The position numbers and the translations under genes are program-made. Of a DNA stretch of 24,356 nt, positions 17,104 through 23,746 are shown piece by piece. The notes beneath the pieces were generated by a model, which searched no databases, was not told where the DNA came from, and worked only from the letters and a program-made list of their open reading frames with translations. How positions within the stretch are numbered: the stretch's first letter is position 1; every line of letters starts with the position of its first letter. This stretch comes from a virus, in the IMG/VR virus record IMGVR_UViG_3300042458_000227, positions 1 through 24,356 of that record; one strand, given 5' to 3'.

Positions 17104-17877
17104 TTAGGAGACGCCGTGGGTTCTCTTTGCAGAGTTCCAGGCATCAGAAATTGAACGGACAGTGCCGACTGCATCCTTGCCAGCCTTAGCAGACGATGCA
17201 CCTGAAACGACAGACGCATTACGTTTACTTTCAACAGCCTTAGTATCACGAGAAGGTTCTGCCTTCTTTGTTCTAACGCGGTCAAAAGCTACCTGCTTAA
17301 AGACAGCTTCAAGGTTAGTGTTGCCTTGCGCGAGCGCGGCAGCCACCACTTCTTGAGGGTTGAAATCTTCACCATAAGTGTTTTTCAGTCGCTGGATTTC
17401 CTCTTCAAGCCTCTGTTGTGCTTGCATCTGCTCAAACGCGCTAACGCGTTTATCAATTTCTTGCAGACGCTTATCCACTGGGTCGTCTTGCTGGAATTCA
17501 TCCATGAAATAGTCATCATCAACCATACGCTGTGCCTCTTTACGAGTCACACCATAATGGCTAGTTAACAAATCAATAGTTCCAGCAGGATCGTTTTCCA
17601 ATGCCTGCCTAATGGCAGAAGCCCATTGAAGTTCCTGCTTCTGTGATGCTAGTTCTTGAGTCTTACGAGTATAATCCGCTTGACGTGAATAACCAGCAAT
17701 TGCTTCCGAAAGAGGTACACGAACATCTTCTCCATCAACTTTAACAGTGATATAATGATCGCTGTATTCGTCAATGTCTAAAAGTGGTGCATCAAATTCT
17801 TCTGCTTCACCCATCCCTTCAACTTGTCCATCATCAATGGGGTCGAATTCTGAGTCATTTGTAAAAGTGTCAGACAC
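17104..17877 (-). CDS. capsid scaffolding protein
   Basis: A 257-aa acidic then helical protein from a GTG start (17875-17877), supported by AAAGGAG 8 nt upstream. The acidic N-terminus (MSDTFTNDSEFDPIDDGQVE) leads to a conserved scaffold segment: VKVDGEDVRVPLSEAIAGYS, then RQADYTRKTQELASQKQELQ (about residues 45-85), followed by long charged helices (RLQEIDKRVSAFEQMQAQQR) and a basic Ser/Ala-rich tail. Scaffolds assemble with the capsid protein inside the procapsid and then leave or are degraded. It lies between portal and capsid genes, the invariant place for it in podoviruses. Starts after a non-coding gap of 57 nt that carries GTAACG. Confidence 0.9.
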   Translation of the reverse strand: MSDTFTNDSEFDPIDDGQVEGMGEAEEFDAPLLDIDEYSDHYITVKVDGEDVRVPLSEAIAGYSRQADYTRKTQELASQKQELQWASAIRQALENDPAGTIDLLTSHYGVTRKEAQRMVDDDYFMDEFQQDDPVDKRLQEIDKRVSAFEQMQAQQRLEEEIQRLKNTYGEDFNPQEVVAAALAQGNTNLEAVFKQVAFDRVRTKKAEPSRDTKAVESKRNASVVSGASSAKAGKDAVGTVRSISDAWNSAKRTHGVS

Positions 17878-17927
17878 TTTGTTTCTCCTTTAGAGTCCAC
17901 ATGGTTGCTCTACATATAGGAATAGTG

Positions 17928-17933
17928 CGTTAC
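17928..17933 (-). promoter_or_regulatory. GTAACG junction motif between portal and scaffold
   Basis: GTAACG follows the portal stop by one base. Downstream, TATATGTAGAG is AT-rich and -10-like, at a shorter spacing (9 nt) than the two well-matched elements. It lies 51 nt before the scaffold start and could set separate expression of the scaffold-capsid pair. Confidence 0.45.
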
Positions 17934-17934
17934 A

Positions 17935-19788
17935 TTAAGTATTAGGTAATTGCATACCCAAACGCTGCGACAAAGCCGCGAGCACCGCAGGATCAACACC
18001 TGACAACGCCTCAGGACCTTGAGGCATCGGCCCCATAGCACCAAGATTAGTAGGAGGCATACCCATTCCTTCAGGAGGCATAGGTGCGCCACCAGGAGGC
18101 AACATACCCATTTCTTCGGGAGGCATAGGAGCACCCTCAGGTGGCATACCACTTTCTTCGGGTGGAGGACCCATAGGTAATGGTGCTTCTTGAATAAACT
18201 GATCAGGGTTCTTGATACCAAAACCAAACTGCAGAACATGTCCAGCCAACGCTGGCATGTTCACAATACCCATACCAGCAAACGGGGCCATAGCATCCAC
18301 AAGTTGCAAAGCCATCTGTCGTCGGAACGACTCATTGCTAGGTGCAGTAGAGCCTGCCTCAACTTCAAAGTCAAACTCGCCAGCAATATAGTCGGAATCA
18401 AAAGTAACCCACAAAGGCTCACCATCTTTACCAACAATACGAGCAACCTGCTCACCAGTCATAAACTGTTGAGCCAAACCAACAAGACGCAAAGCAACTT
18501 CAGCAATAGCACCTTCAATGGTAGCTAACTTGTCAGCAGCACGAGCGTTAGCCGCGTCCTGCACAATAGCCGCTTCTGTTGCTGTACGACGAATCTCAGG
18601 AACACCACCACGCTGATACTCGGATACACCCGAAACAGTCTGAATGTCACCTTCAATAATGTCTGACTGACGATAAAACTCGGGAGGAGTCATAACAGCA
18701 GGAAAAGGAGCAACAACGTTAGCGAGGTTTTCGTCACCCGAAACTGGAACCATTACGTTGTCGTAATCTGATTCCAAAGCGTCACGACCATCAGCATCAA
18801 ATGCTGATTCCTTGTATAGATATTTACGTGAGTACCGTTTACGGTGATTCATCATCTGAGTACGAGTCGCGTTCAACTCACGTTGAAGCGGCTCAATAGC
18901 CTCAAGATCACCCATAGGATAGAAGTAGTCGGGAATATCGTAGTTGCGGATCATTACAAAAGGATGACCAAAAGTATAGGGCATATCCATAGGCTTAACC
19001 AAATACTGGTCACCACCATCACAGAATACACACATAGTCTTTTTAACTATGTCGTAGTATTCCCAAACTTCAACATATCCTTCTTCGGTATCTTGAATTT
19101 TACGCTTGCCTGGATCTTCGTTGTAACGACCCCACGAAGTAGCATTGATGCTCTCGCGCGCGGCGCGTGAGTATCGCTTATCTGACTTAACTTCAGTCAA
19201 TGTACGACGAATACGTTGAGCGATCCAACGAGCGTCCTGCATAGAAGTAGCATCAGGATCAACAAACACATCAAATGGTGACACACGCTCAACAAAAGGA
19301 CGATCTTCCGTAACAATAATAGTAGGCGTAATTTCGTTGCCTTCTACTTGCGAATCAGAATTATCTCCTTCTTCAGAAATCTGATCTTCTTCCACATAAC
19401 GATAACCACACTTAAGCCAGCCATGACCAACAATAAGAAAATCTTTTACAGCCCTACGGAACTCAGGACGAATCTTATAGTGCTTCCACCAGTAGTTAAT
19501 GACAGCCTCAGTAATAATAGCCTTAGGCGAGTCCTCGGGACGACGAGCATTAACAGCAATCTTAGGATAGTTAACAGCAACGCTAGGAGCAATAACGTTT
19601 ACAGTAGAAAACGAAATATTGACAAGCAAACGATCCTCAGGAGAAATGTCCTCATACTGCTTGCCTCGATACAAGTCAATTAGGCGACGCCAAAGATCAT
19701 CATAATCTTCCTCACGACGCCACCGTTTTGTCGTAGCGATCTTTTGCTTATATTTGCTAAGAGTTTCTGAATGCGTTTGACGCGCCAT
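17935..19788 (-). CDS. portal protein
   Basis: A 617-aa portal that forms the dodecameric DNA entry pore at one capsid vertex and binds the terminase and the adaptor ring. Matching features: the N-terminal helices and WRRLIDLYRGKQYEDISPED segment, FSTVNVIAPSVAVNYPKIAV, the beta-rich clip/wing region (PFVERVSPFDVFVDPDATSM), a long stem-helix region (EPLQRELNATRTQMMNHRKR) and the crown helices with many Ala/Arg. The extra C-terminal ~90 residues are Pro/Met/Gly-rich with PPEG and PMPPEE repeats, not part of the core fold. Starts 2 nt after the preceding stop; no strong Shine-Dalgarno. Confidence 0.93.
   Translation of the reverse strand: MARQTHSETLSKYKQKIATTKRWRREEDYDDLWRRLIDLYRGKQYEDISPEDRLLVNISFSTVNVIAPSVAVNYPKIAVNARRPEDSPKAIITEAVINYWWKHYKIRPEFRRAVKDFLIVGHGWLKCGYRYVEEDQISEEGDNSDSQVEGNEITPTIIVTEDRPFVERVSPFDVFVDPDATSMQDARWIAQRIRRTLTEVKSDKRYSRAARESINATSWGRYNEDPGKRKIQDTEEGYVEVWEYYDIVKKTMCVFCDGGDQYLVKPMDMPYTFGHPFVMIRNYDIPDYFYPMGDLEAIEPLQRELNATRTQMMNHRKRYSRKYLYKESAFDADGRDALESDYDNVMVPVSGDENLANVVAPFPAVMTPPEFYRQSDIIEGDIQTVSGVSEYQRGGVPEIRRTATEAAIVQDAANARAADKLATIEGAIAEVALRLVGLAQQFMTGEQVARIVGKDGEPLWVTFDSDYIAGEFDFEVEAGSTAPSNESFRRQMALQLVDAMAPFAGMGIVNMPALAGHVLQFGFGIKNPDQFIQEAPLPMGPPPEESGMPPEGAPMPPEEMGMLPPGGAPMPPEGMGMPPTNLGAMGPMPQGPEALSGVDPAVLAALSQRLGMQLPNT
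18061..18135 (-). repeat. Pro/Met/Gly repeat in the portal C-terminus
   Basis: Two 30-bp copies (18061-18090 and 18106-18135, period 45 bp) match at 26 of 30 positions. They encode GAPMPPE(G/E)MGM-type units in the disordered-looking tail of the portal. Divergence is mostly silent. Confidence 0.7.
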
Positions 19789-19790
19789 TA

Positions 19791-19979
19791 TTATTCACCA
19801 TCAATGCTATTAATGTACTCTTCAGAAGCACGATAAACAAAGTTAATGAGTGCGCCAAAACCAGTCCACAAAGCGGTTTTCCAAATTTCTAAACCGCCCA
19901 CAGCACCACCTACAAGAATACCTGTTGATGCAAAAATAAATGTTGCGATTGCTTTCTTGGCTGATTCTGAATATTTCAT
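19791..19979 (-). CDS. small membrane protein, possible holin
   Basis: A 62-aa protein, MKYSESAKKAIATFIFASTG onward. Two hydrophobic segments (about residues 10-30, ATFIFASTGILVGGAVGGLE, and 33-50, ALWTGFGALINFVYRA) flank a short turn and the ends are charged. That size and layout fit a class II holin or a small phage membrane protein. It starts in an ATGA overlap with the upstream gene and ends 2 nt before the portal start. No lysin gene is adjacent in the window, so a lysis role is only a suggestion. Confidence 0.68.
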   Translation of the reverse strand: MKYSESAKKAIATFIFASTGILVGGAVGGLEIWKTALWTGFGALINFVYRASEEYINSIDGE

Positions 19980-20170
19980 AATCCCTCTTTCAAGTGGTAT
20001 TCAACATGATCGTCCAAACGATCATCTATGTGGTCAACTTTTTCTTCAATACGGCGAAGAACTTTATAGTTCTCACCGTGTTCTTTAGTATTACGAGCGT
20101 CATATCTTTTTAAAGCCAACATTAAAGGACCACCAATAAGTGCGACGACAATGGGGGTGATCCAATACAT
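19976..20170 (-). CDS. small membrane-anchored protein, holin-like topology
   Basis: A 64-aa protein from ATG at 20168-20170: MYWITPIVVALIGGPLMLAL forms one transmembrane segment, followed by a basic turn (KRYDARNTKEHG) and an amphipathic, charged helix (VLRRIEEKVDHIDDRLDDHV). A TTG 7 codons upstream (20191) is also open, but the ATG lies just after the previous stop and gives the more usual N-terminus. Small proteins with this N-in helix plus charged tail are common beside phage terminases. Neighbour to another small membrane protein; the pair could be holin and partner. Function not proven. Confidence 0.66.
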   Translation of the reverse strand: MYWITPIVVALIGGPLMLALKRYDARNTKEHGENYKVLRRIEEKVDHIDDRLDDHVEYHLKEGL

Positions 20171-20171
20171 G

Positions 20172-20399
20172 TCAGATCCAACGAGTCCCAACGGGTTCGG
20201 CTTTAATGCCAGCAGCAGTGGCTTGCCTCATCTGTTCATCTTGACGCTGTTTGATGGTCGGGCCATGAAAGTCCTCTTTACCATGTGCAAATCCTAGACG
20301 GATGCCTTTTATGTGGCATGCGAAACATACCGCACCTCTACGCGGAAGTACGTCAAAGGAGAACAATTTTGAACACTCTGTGCAGTTAATAGATCCCAT
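20172..20399 (-). CDS. small zinc-ribbon-like protein
   Basis: A 75-aa protein from ATG (20397-20399); a GTG just upstream (20402) is the alternative. Two CxxC pairs (CTEC and CFAC, 16 residues apart between the pairs: CTECSKLFSFDVLPRRGAVC then FAC) can hold one zinc ion, as in zinc-ribbon proteins. The rest is basic and polar (KEDFHGPTIKQRQDEQMRQA). No Shine-Dalgarno is seen; a GTAACG motif covers the TerL stop 16 nt upstream. It could be an adaptor of terminase or a nucleic-acid binding regulator. Function unknown. Confidence 0.66.
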   Translation of the reverse strand: MGSINCTECSKLFSFDVLPRRGAVCFACHIKGIRLGFAHGKEDFHGPTIKQRQDEQMRQATAAGIKAEPVGTRWI

Positions 20400-20415
20400 C
20401 ACATTAAGAATGTTT

Positions 20416-20421
20416 CGTTAC
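20416..20421 (-). promoter_or_regulatory. GTAACG junction motif after TerL
   Basis: The TAA stop of the large terminase is part of GTAACG (GGTAACG). Sequence further downstream (ATTC, then GGGATCTATT) resembles the two 33-bp elements but overlaps the start of the next gene, so the similarity may be chance. Confidence 0.4.
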
Positions 20422-22010
20422 CTGTTGTTTCTAGTGTTATATGCGCCGATAGGTATCGTTCCTGTACCATGATCTTCACTCATAACAAATCGTTCAAACC
20501 AATGCAAACTATATTTAGGTATAGGGGCTTCGGCGCGATATTCGGGCAACCACACATATTTCAACATTTGATATGTGATAGCCAAGGACATTACACGGTC
20601 GTCATGGGGTGAACCATGCATTTTACCATTGGGGTCACGGACGAATGTTCTTAATTCTGCAATAGTGCGGCTATCAAACAAACCAAGCTCAGAGTCACGG
20701 ATAGAAGCAGAAAGTTCGTCAATAGCCAAAGGTTTTGTGGCTGTCGTAGTACGCCAACCCAACTGTTCAGTCGCCTCAGGGCGACGTTGCTGTAATCTGC
20801 GAGTGCGGTAAATATTTTTGTAACCATATCGTTGTAAAGCTTTCAGAGTAGTTAGACCGTGGTTGTTATTTTCTACACCCACAAGAGCGCCGTTATACCA
20901 CCAGCCTATTTCGGCAAGTAGATCACCAAAAAGGTCAGGTTCAATATGGCCATGCCAGTGTCCTACAACTTCTAACGATCTAGCCTCAATAATATGTGCG
21001 GTAGAATAGTCGCCGTGAACAAGACCTTCGGCAACGTCAGCACCGACAACATACACACCTTCAGGTTTGGGGTATTCCCAAATAGCGAACTCTCCTTCAG
21101 GAACTATTCTGAAGTCACAGTTCTTTTTAGAAATAGTATGCAAATATCCGCGGGCAGGTTCAATAGTTTCTAATGAATCCAGTAAATCAATATCAAAGAC
21201 AGGGTTACCTGACTTAATGAACGCTTCTTCGGGTGTGCGAGGGTATTCCTGGTGCAATTGCCAACCAGGCATAGTTCTACATTTAGATTCATACCATTCT
21301 TCGTCACGGTCGCCAGCAGACCAAGGCCAAAAGATGCCTTTGAAAAGGTTTGCTCCCGTCTGTGAGCCAGTCCAAAGATGATGAAAGAAGTTACCTGACC
21401 CGTTAGCCGTACTCAAACAAATAACACGACCACCAACGTCAGCAATCGGCTCAATAGAAGCCCACGCTTCTTCCGAGTTAGGTAAGAACGCCATCTCGTC
21501 AACAATAACAAGATACACAGATTCACCACGAGCAGGATCATTACCCGATGGTAATGATTCAATCGCAGACTCATTAGAAAAAGTCATCTTTAACTGGTTA
21601 TCAGATGTGATCTGAGGACCACGTTCTTTCATCCACTGAGGGACAAACTTAAAGCCATACTTAGACTTCTGTAGCAACTTGGCGGCTTCTCGTTCAGTAC
21701 GAGACAACATGACCACAAAACGGTCCTGCCAAAAGAATGTCAACCAAAACGCGTAAGCAGCACCAAGAGTAGAAAACCCGATCTGACGTGCTTTTAAAAC
21801 CACACTGTAACGGTTAGACAACCATGCTCGGATAGTTTCAATCTGGGCTTCACGCATTTCAAAAGGGATACGTCCTCGCTCAGGATGTTTGATATACCAA
21901 TAGTTGGTACAGAAGTGCTCAAATGCGTCCACGAGGTCGTCAATACTGGCGTCCTGAGGTCCTTTACATTTACGCCACTCACGTTCGTTGAGTAGTTCAT
22001 TCAGATCCAT
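20418..22010 (-). CDS. terL: terminase large subunit
   Basis: A 530-aa packaging ATPase-nuclease that moves genomic DNA into the procapsid and cuts it. ATPase: Walker A-like KARQIGFST (residues 73-81), Walker B YLVIVDE (166-172) and coupling motif STANG (200-204). Nuclease (RNase H-like): D325 in GADVAEG, E380 in VGVENNN and D470/D471 in HDDRVMS are the likely metal ligands. Length is normal for the family. The start has GAGGA about 5 nt upstream. It is preceded by a 42-aa Cys-rich gene overlapping by 14 nt and by the small subunit. No headful or cohesive-end mechanism can be told from sequence alone. Confidence 0.96.
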   Translation of the reverse strand: MDLNELLNEREWRKCKGPQDASIDDLVDAFEHFCTNYWYIKHPERGRIPFEMREAQIETIRAWLSNRYSVVLKARQIGFSTLGAAYAFWLTFFWQDRFVVMLSRTEREAAKLLQKSKYGFKFVPQWMKERGPQITSDNQLKMTFSNESAIESLPSGNDPARGESVYLVIVDEMAFLPNSEEAWASIEPIADVGGRVICLSTANGSGNFFHHLWTGSQTGANLFKGIFWPWSAGDRDEEWYESKCRTMPGWQLHQEYPRTPEEAFIKSGNPVFDIDLLDSLETIEPARGYLHTISKKNCDFRIVPEGEFAIWEYPKPEGVYVVGADVAEGLVHGDYSTAHIIEARSLEVVGHWHGHIEPDLFGDLLAEIGWWYNGALVGVENNNHGLTTLKALQRYGYKNIYRTRRLQQRRPEATEQLGWRTTTATKPLAIDELSASIRDSELGLFDSRTIAELRTFVRDPNGKMHGSPHDDRVMSLAITYQMLKYVWLPEYRAEAPIPKYSLHWFERFVMSEDHGTGTIPIGAYNTRNNR

Positions 22011-22125
22011 TGTTCCTCATCTTAAGAGGCTCATCATCCAATTCGCCACAGGCGGGACATTGCCACTTACAAGCCAGTGGTGGATACTCTTCACCACAAA
22101 CAAGACATTCAACGTATTCGGTCAT
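21997..22125 (-). CDS. 42-aa zinc-ribbon protein between terminase subunits
   Basis: A 42-aa protein, MTEYVECLVCGEEYPPLACK, then WQCPACGELDDEP. Cys at 7, 10, 19, 23 and 26 (CLVC then CKWQC and CPAC) form a rubredoxin- or zinc-ribbon-like knuckle pair. It starts in an ATGA overlap with the TerS stop and its end overlaps the TerL start by 14 nt, so it is embedded in the packaging unit and its translation is likely coupled. It may contact the terminase or DNA; no known family was recognised. The frame is supported by the precise fit and the Cys pattern. Confidence 0.75.
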   Translation of the reverse strand: MTEYVECLVCGEEYPPLACKWQCPACGELDDEPLKMRNNGSE

Positions 22126-22550
22126 ACCACACGAAGTTTGCGAGATTCTTTTTCCTGCGTAGCAACAGCAGCAATTAGATCTTCAAGTTCCTTGTCTGAC
22201 AACTGACCGATATTTGTCTCAGATTTAACGGTAAGGGTTGGGGGAGCCATTCTGTTTGTAGCCTGCAAGTACAACTGGGCAGCCTTGATGTCGCCGCCCA
22301 ATGCCTTTTCATACAGAGTGTCCAGCAGACGCTGAGAACGCTCAGGAGAACCCTGTACATCATCAACCTTGGACTGCCATTCTTTACGGAAAACGTCTTT
22401 CTTTTCCCAACGGCGAAGAGTAGTAATATTGACGCCAATAGATTGAGCGTACTTTTCTTTGGACGCAGGTGTCCTTTCAGAAGGTGGTGTACACAACCAA
22501 CTGATATACGCTTCTTGGCGCGAATCCAAAACATTTTCTTCAAGTCCCAT
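22122..22550 (-). CDS. terS: terminase small subunit
   Basis: A 142-aa protein from ATG at 22548-22550 (a TTG one codon upstream is open). An N-terminal helix-turn-helix (about residues 29-50: KEKYAQSIGVNITTLRRWEK) for recognising packaging sites is followed by a helical oligomerisation part (RLLDTLYEKALGGDIKAAQL) and a C-terminal charged helix (QLSDKELEDLIAAVATQEKE). This is the usual small-terminase layout and size. It lies directly upstream of TerL with the Cys-rich gene between. It is the first gene of the leftward unit. No Shine-Dalgarno; GTAACG lies 17 nt before the start. Confidence 0.87.
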   Translation of the reverse strand: MGLEENVLDSRQEAYISWLCTPPSERTPASKEKYAQSIGVNITTLRRWEKKDVFRKEWQSKVDDVQGSPERSQRLLDTLYEKALGGDIKAAQLYLQATNRMAPPTLTVKSETNIGQLSDKELEDLIAAVATQEKESRKLRVV

Positions 22551-22567
22551 CAAAATACAGGCAACTT

Positions 22568-22573
22568 CGTTAC
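22568..22573 (-). promoter_or_regulatory. GTAACG motif of the leftward unit
   Basis: GTAACG on the minus strand, 17 nt before the TerS start, part of GGTAACG. It is one arm of an inverted arrangement with copies on the plus strand at 22586 and 22593 and would serve the first leftward gene. Confidence 0.5.
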
Positions 22574-22585
22574 CTGTTTAGGGAT

Positions 22586-22598
22586 GTAACGGGTAACG
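22586..22598 (+). promoter_or_regulatory. two GTAACG motifs facing rightward
   Basis: GTAACG at 22586-22591 and again at 22593-22598 (GTAACGGGTAACG), on the plus strand, facing the rightward genes. CTTAGG after the second copy resembles the CTTAAT following the 16055 copy. With the minus copy they make a symmetric divergent arrangement: CGTTACC, 17 nt, GGTAACG. Confidence 0.5.
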
Positions 22599-22621
22599 CT
22601 TAGGTTAGGGGCCATCAAGTA

Positions 22622-22664
22622 ATCCGTACCTACCGCAGGGGCGGGACGGATCTAGTGACCTAGA
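22622..22664 (+). other. structured leader upstream of the first rightward gene
   Basis: ATCCGT (22622-22627) pairs with ACGGAT (22646-22651) and encloses CCGC-AGGG-GCGG, forming a two-part hairpin. Directly after it, TCTAG-TGAC-CTAGA (22651-22664) is a second hairpin that shares one base with the first stem. Both lie between the divergent motifs and the ribosome-binding site of the 50-aa gene. They could be operators, an RNA leader or an attenuator. Confidence 0.4.
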
Positions 22665-22690
22665 AACAAGTTGCGACGACAGGAGCTGAT

Positions 22691-22843
22691 ATGCCTAAGG
22701 TGGGAAACAAGACTTTTCCTTATACAGCGAAGGGTAAGGCTGCCGCTAAGAAGGCGGCCGCTAAGTCGGGGATGAAGGTGTCGGCTGGTAAAGCCGCACC
22801 CAAAAAGCGTTCTCAGACTCGTGTTAACAACATGGATTACTGA
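22691..22843 (+). CDS. 50-aa Lys/Ala-rich protein
   Basis: A 50-aa basic protein, MPKVGNKTFPYTAKGKAAAK onward, with Lys/Ala repeats and a C-terminal RVNNMDY. AGGAG at 22681-22685 gives a 5-nt spacing to the ATG, a strong start signal. Short proteins beginning MPKVG-K-FPYT-KG with an Ala/Lys helix are common in aquatic podoviruses, from memory; the role is unknown. A DNA-condensing or DNA-binding function would fit its composition. It is the first gene of the rightward unit, 3 nt before the next start. Confidence 0.78.
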   Translation: MPKVGNKTFPYTAKGKAAAKKAAAKSGMKVSAGKAAPKKRSQTRVNNMDY

Positions 22844-22846
22844 GTC

Positions 22847-23137
22847 ATGGCATCCAGTAAAGATCCTCGTCTAGCACGAGCAGGAGTAGCAGGTTACAAT
22901 AAACCAAAGCGTACTCCTGACCATCCTAAGAAGTCCCATATTGTCGTGGCTAAATCAGGGTCACAAGTTAAGACTATCCGCTTTGGTGAACAAGGTGCAT
23001 CGACAGCAGGGAAACCTAAAGCAGGTGAATCTGACCGCATGAGCAAGAAACGTGCCTCCTTTAAGGCACGTCATGCTTCTAACATTGCTAGAGGACCAAT
23101 GTCCGCGGCATATTGGGCTGACAAAGTAAAATGGTAA
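22847..23137 (+). CDS. conserved phage protein (YNKPKRTP...SAAYWADKVKW type)
   Basis: A 96-aa basic protein. The chain of motifs RLARAGVAGYNKPKRTPDHP, SHIVVAKSGSQVKTIRFGEQ, KKRASFKARHASNIARGPMS and the terminal AYWADKVKW is a pattern I recognise as widespread in marine and freshwater podoviruses and cyanophages, always of unknown function. It has no membrane segment and no catalytic signature; the many Lys/Arg residues suggest nucleic-acid contact. It starts 3 nt after the preceding stop and ends within the start of the next gene (overlap of 7 nt), so the three rightward genes are one transcription unit. Confidence 0.85.
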   Translation: MASSKDPRLARAGVAGYNKPKRTPDHPKKSHIVVAKSGSQVKTIRFGEQGASTAGKPKAGESDRMSKKRASFKARHASNIARGPMSAAYWADKVKW

Positions 23138-23403
23138 AAAAGAAAACCCCTAAAATACCACCCTTAGTAGAAATCTTTTGGGAAGATCACTACAGCATGG
23201 GAGACGATTGGCACGAACCAGGAGCCAAACACGAACCATGCGTACTATCAGCAGTAGGCTACCTTGTCGCTGAAGATGCCCAGTACTATTGGGTCACTTG
23301 TACGTACGAATTAGCTACAGGAAACTATAGTGCAGGGACAGCAGTTCTCAAGAACTGCGTCACCTACTTTAATGAGCATACTCCAGCCCGTAAAATACAT
23401 TAA
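23131..23403 (+). CDS. 90-aa hypothetical protein
   Basis: A 90-aa protein, MVKKKTPKIPPLVEIFWEDH, with a basic N-terminus and an aromatic, beta-looking body (VGYLVAEDAQYYWVTCTYEL). It has two Cys and no known motif. The start overlaps the end of the previous gene by 7 nt, which suggests translational coupling. The fold may be a small beta barrel. Function unknown. Confidence 0.75.
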   Translation: MVKKKTPKIPPLVEIFWEDHYSMGDDWHEPGAKHEPCVLSAVGYLVAEDAQYYWVTCTYELATGNYSAGTAVLKNCVTYFNEHTPARKIH

Positions 23404-23433
23404 AACATATTCTTACCTGCGACGACAGAGTTA

Positions 23434-23456
23434 AAAGGCAACACAACTGGGCCTTT
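23434..23456 (+). terminator. weak terminator-like hairpin
   Basis: AAAGGC and GCCTTT (6 bp) around an 11-nt loop lie 31 nt after the stop of the 90-aa gene. The stem is short, the loop is large and only three T residues follow, so termination would be weak. Confidence 0.3.
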
Positions 23457-23709
23457 GTGACCATCGTCACCCTAACATATACAACTATCACGATTCGGCT
23501 ACACCCCGAGAGACTCCTTTATATTGTAACTAGCGCGCCCCCCCATGCCCCCCCTTGACACGACAAAAACGCCCATATGCGCAAACAAGCCCGATGAGCC
23601 GTTCTGCGCCATATTTCCCGTCTCCACAATAGATAGGAACAGGGCGTTCCTGCCAACAGCAATCCTAGTTCTAGCGTGAGTTGTTGGTATCTAACCCATC
23701 AAATCAAAT

Positions 23710-23727
23710 GTGACTTAATTAAGTCAC
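23710..23727. promoter_or_regulatory. upstream 18-bp palindrome
   Basis: GTGACTTAATTAAGTCAC is a perfect 18-bp palindrome. It ends 6 nt before the AAAGGAG ribosome-binding site and 19 nt before the TTG start of the 171-aa gene. A homodimeric regulator would bind such a site. A second copy (16 bp) covers the stop codon of the same gene. Confidence 0.7.
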
Positions 23728-23746
23728 TTAACCAAAGGAGAATACA

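Larger units (their letters stand above)
23404..23746. other. 343-bp non-coding region with hairpins and C-tracts
   Basis: No convincing gene. It holds AAAGGC-11 nt-GCCTTT (23434-23456, terminator-like but with a short T run), two C-tracts around 23538-23554, AGGAAC-agggc-GTTCCT (23635-23651), and the longer pair CCAACA (23653-23658) with TGTTGG (23682-23687) around CTAG-TT-CTAG. TGCGACGACAG (23418-23428) repeats the sequence at 22672-22682 next to the first rightward gene. It separates the three-gene unit from the palindrome-flanked gene. A promoter or replication role is possible; none is shown. Confidence 0.6.

Noticed and set aside
23555-23580. TTGACA at 23555 as a sigma-70 -35 box
   Set aside because: No -10-like hexamer at 16-18 bp; CATATG is only 13 bp away, so a promoter cannot be claimed.
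23545-23679. 44-aa plus-strand frame in the non-coding region
   Set aside because: Begins in a C-tract with no ribosome-binding site and its sequence shows no protein-like pattern.
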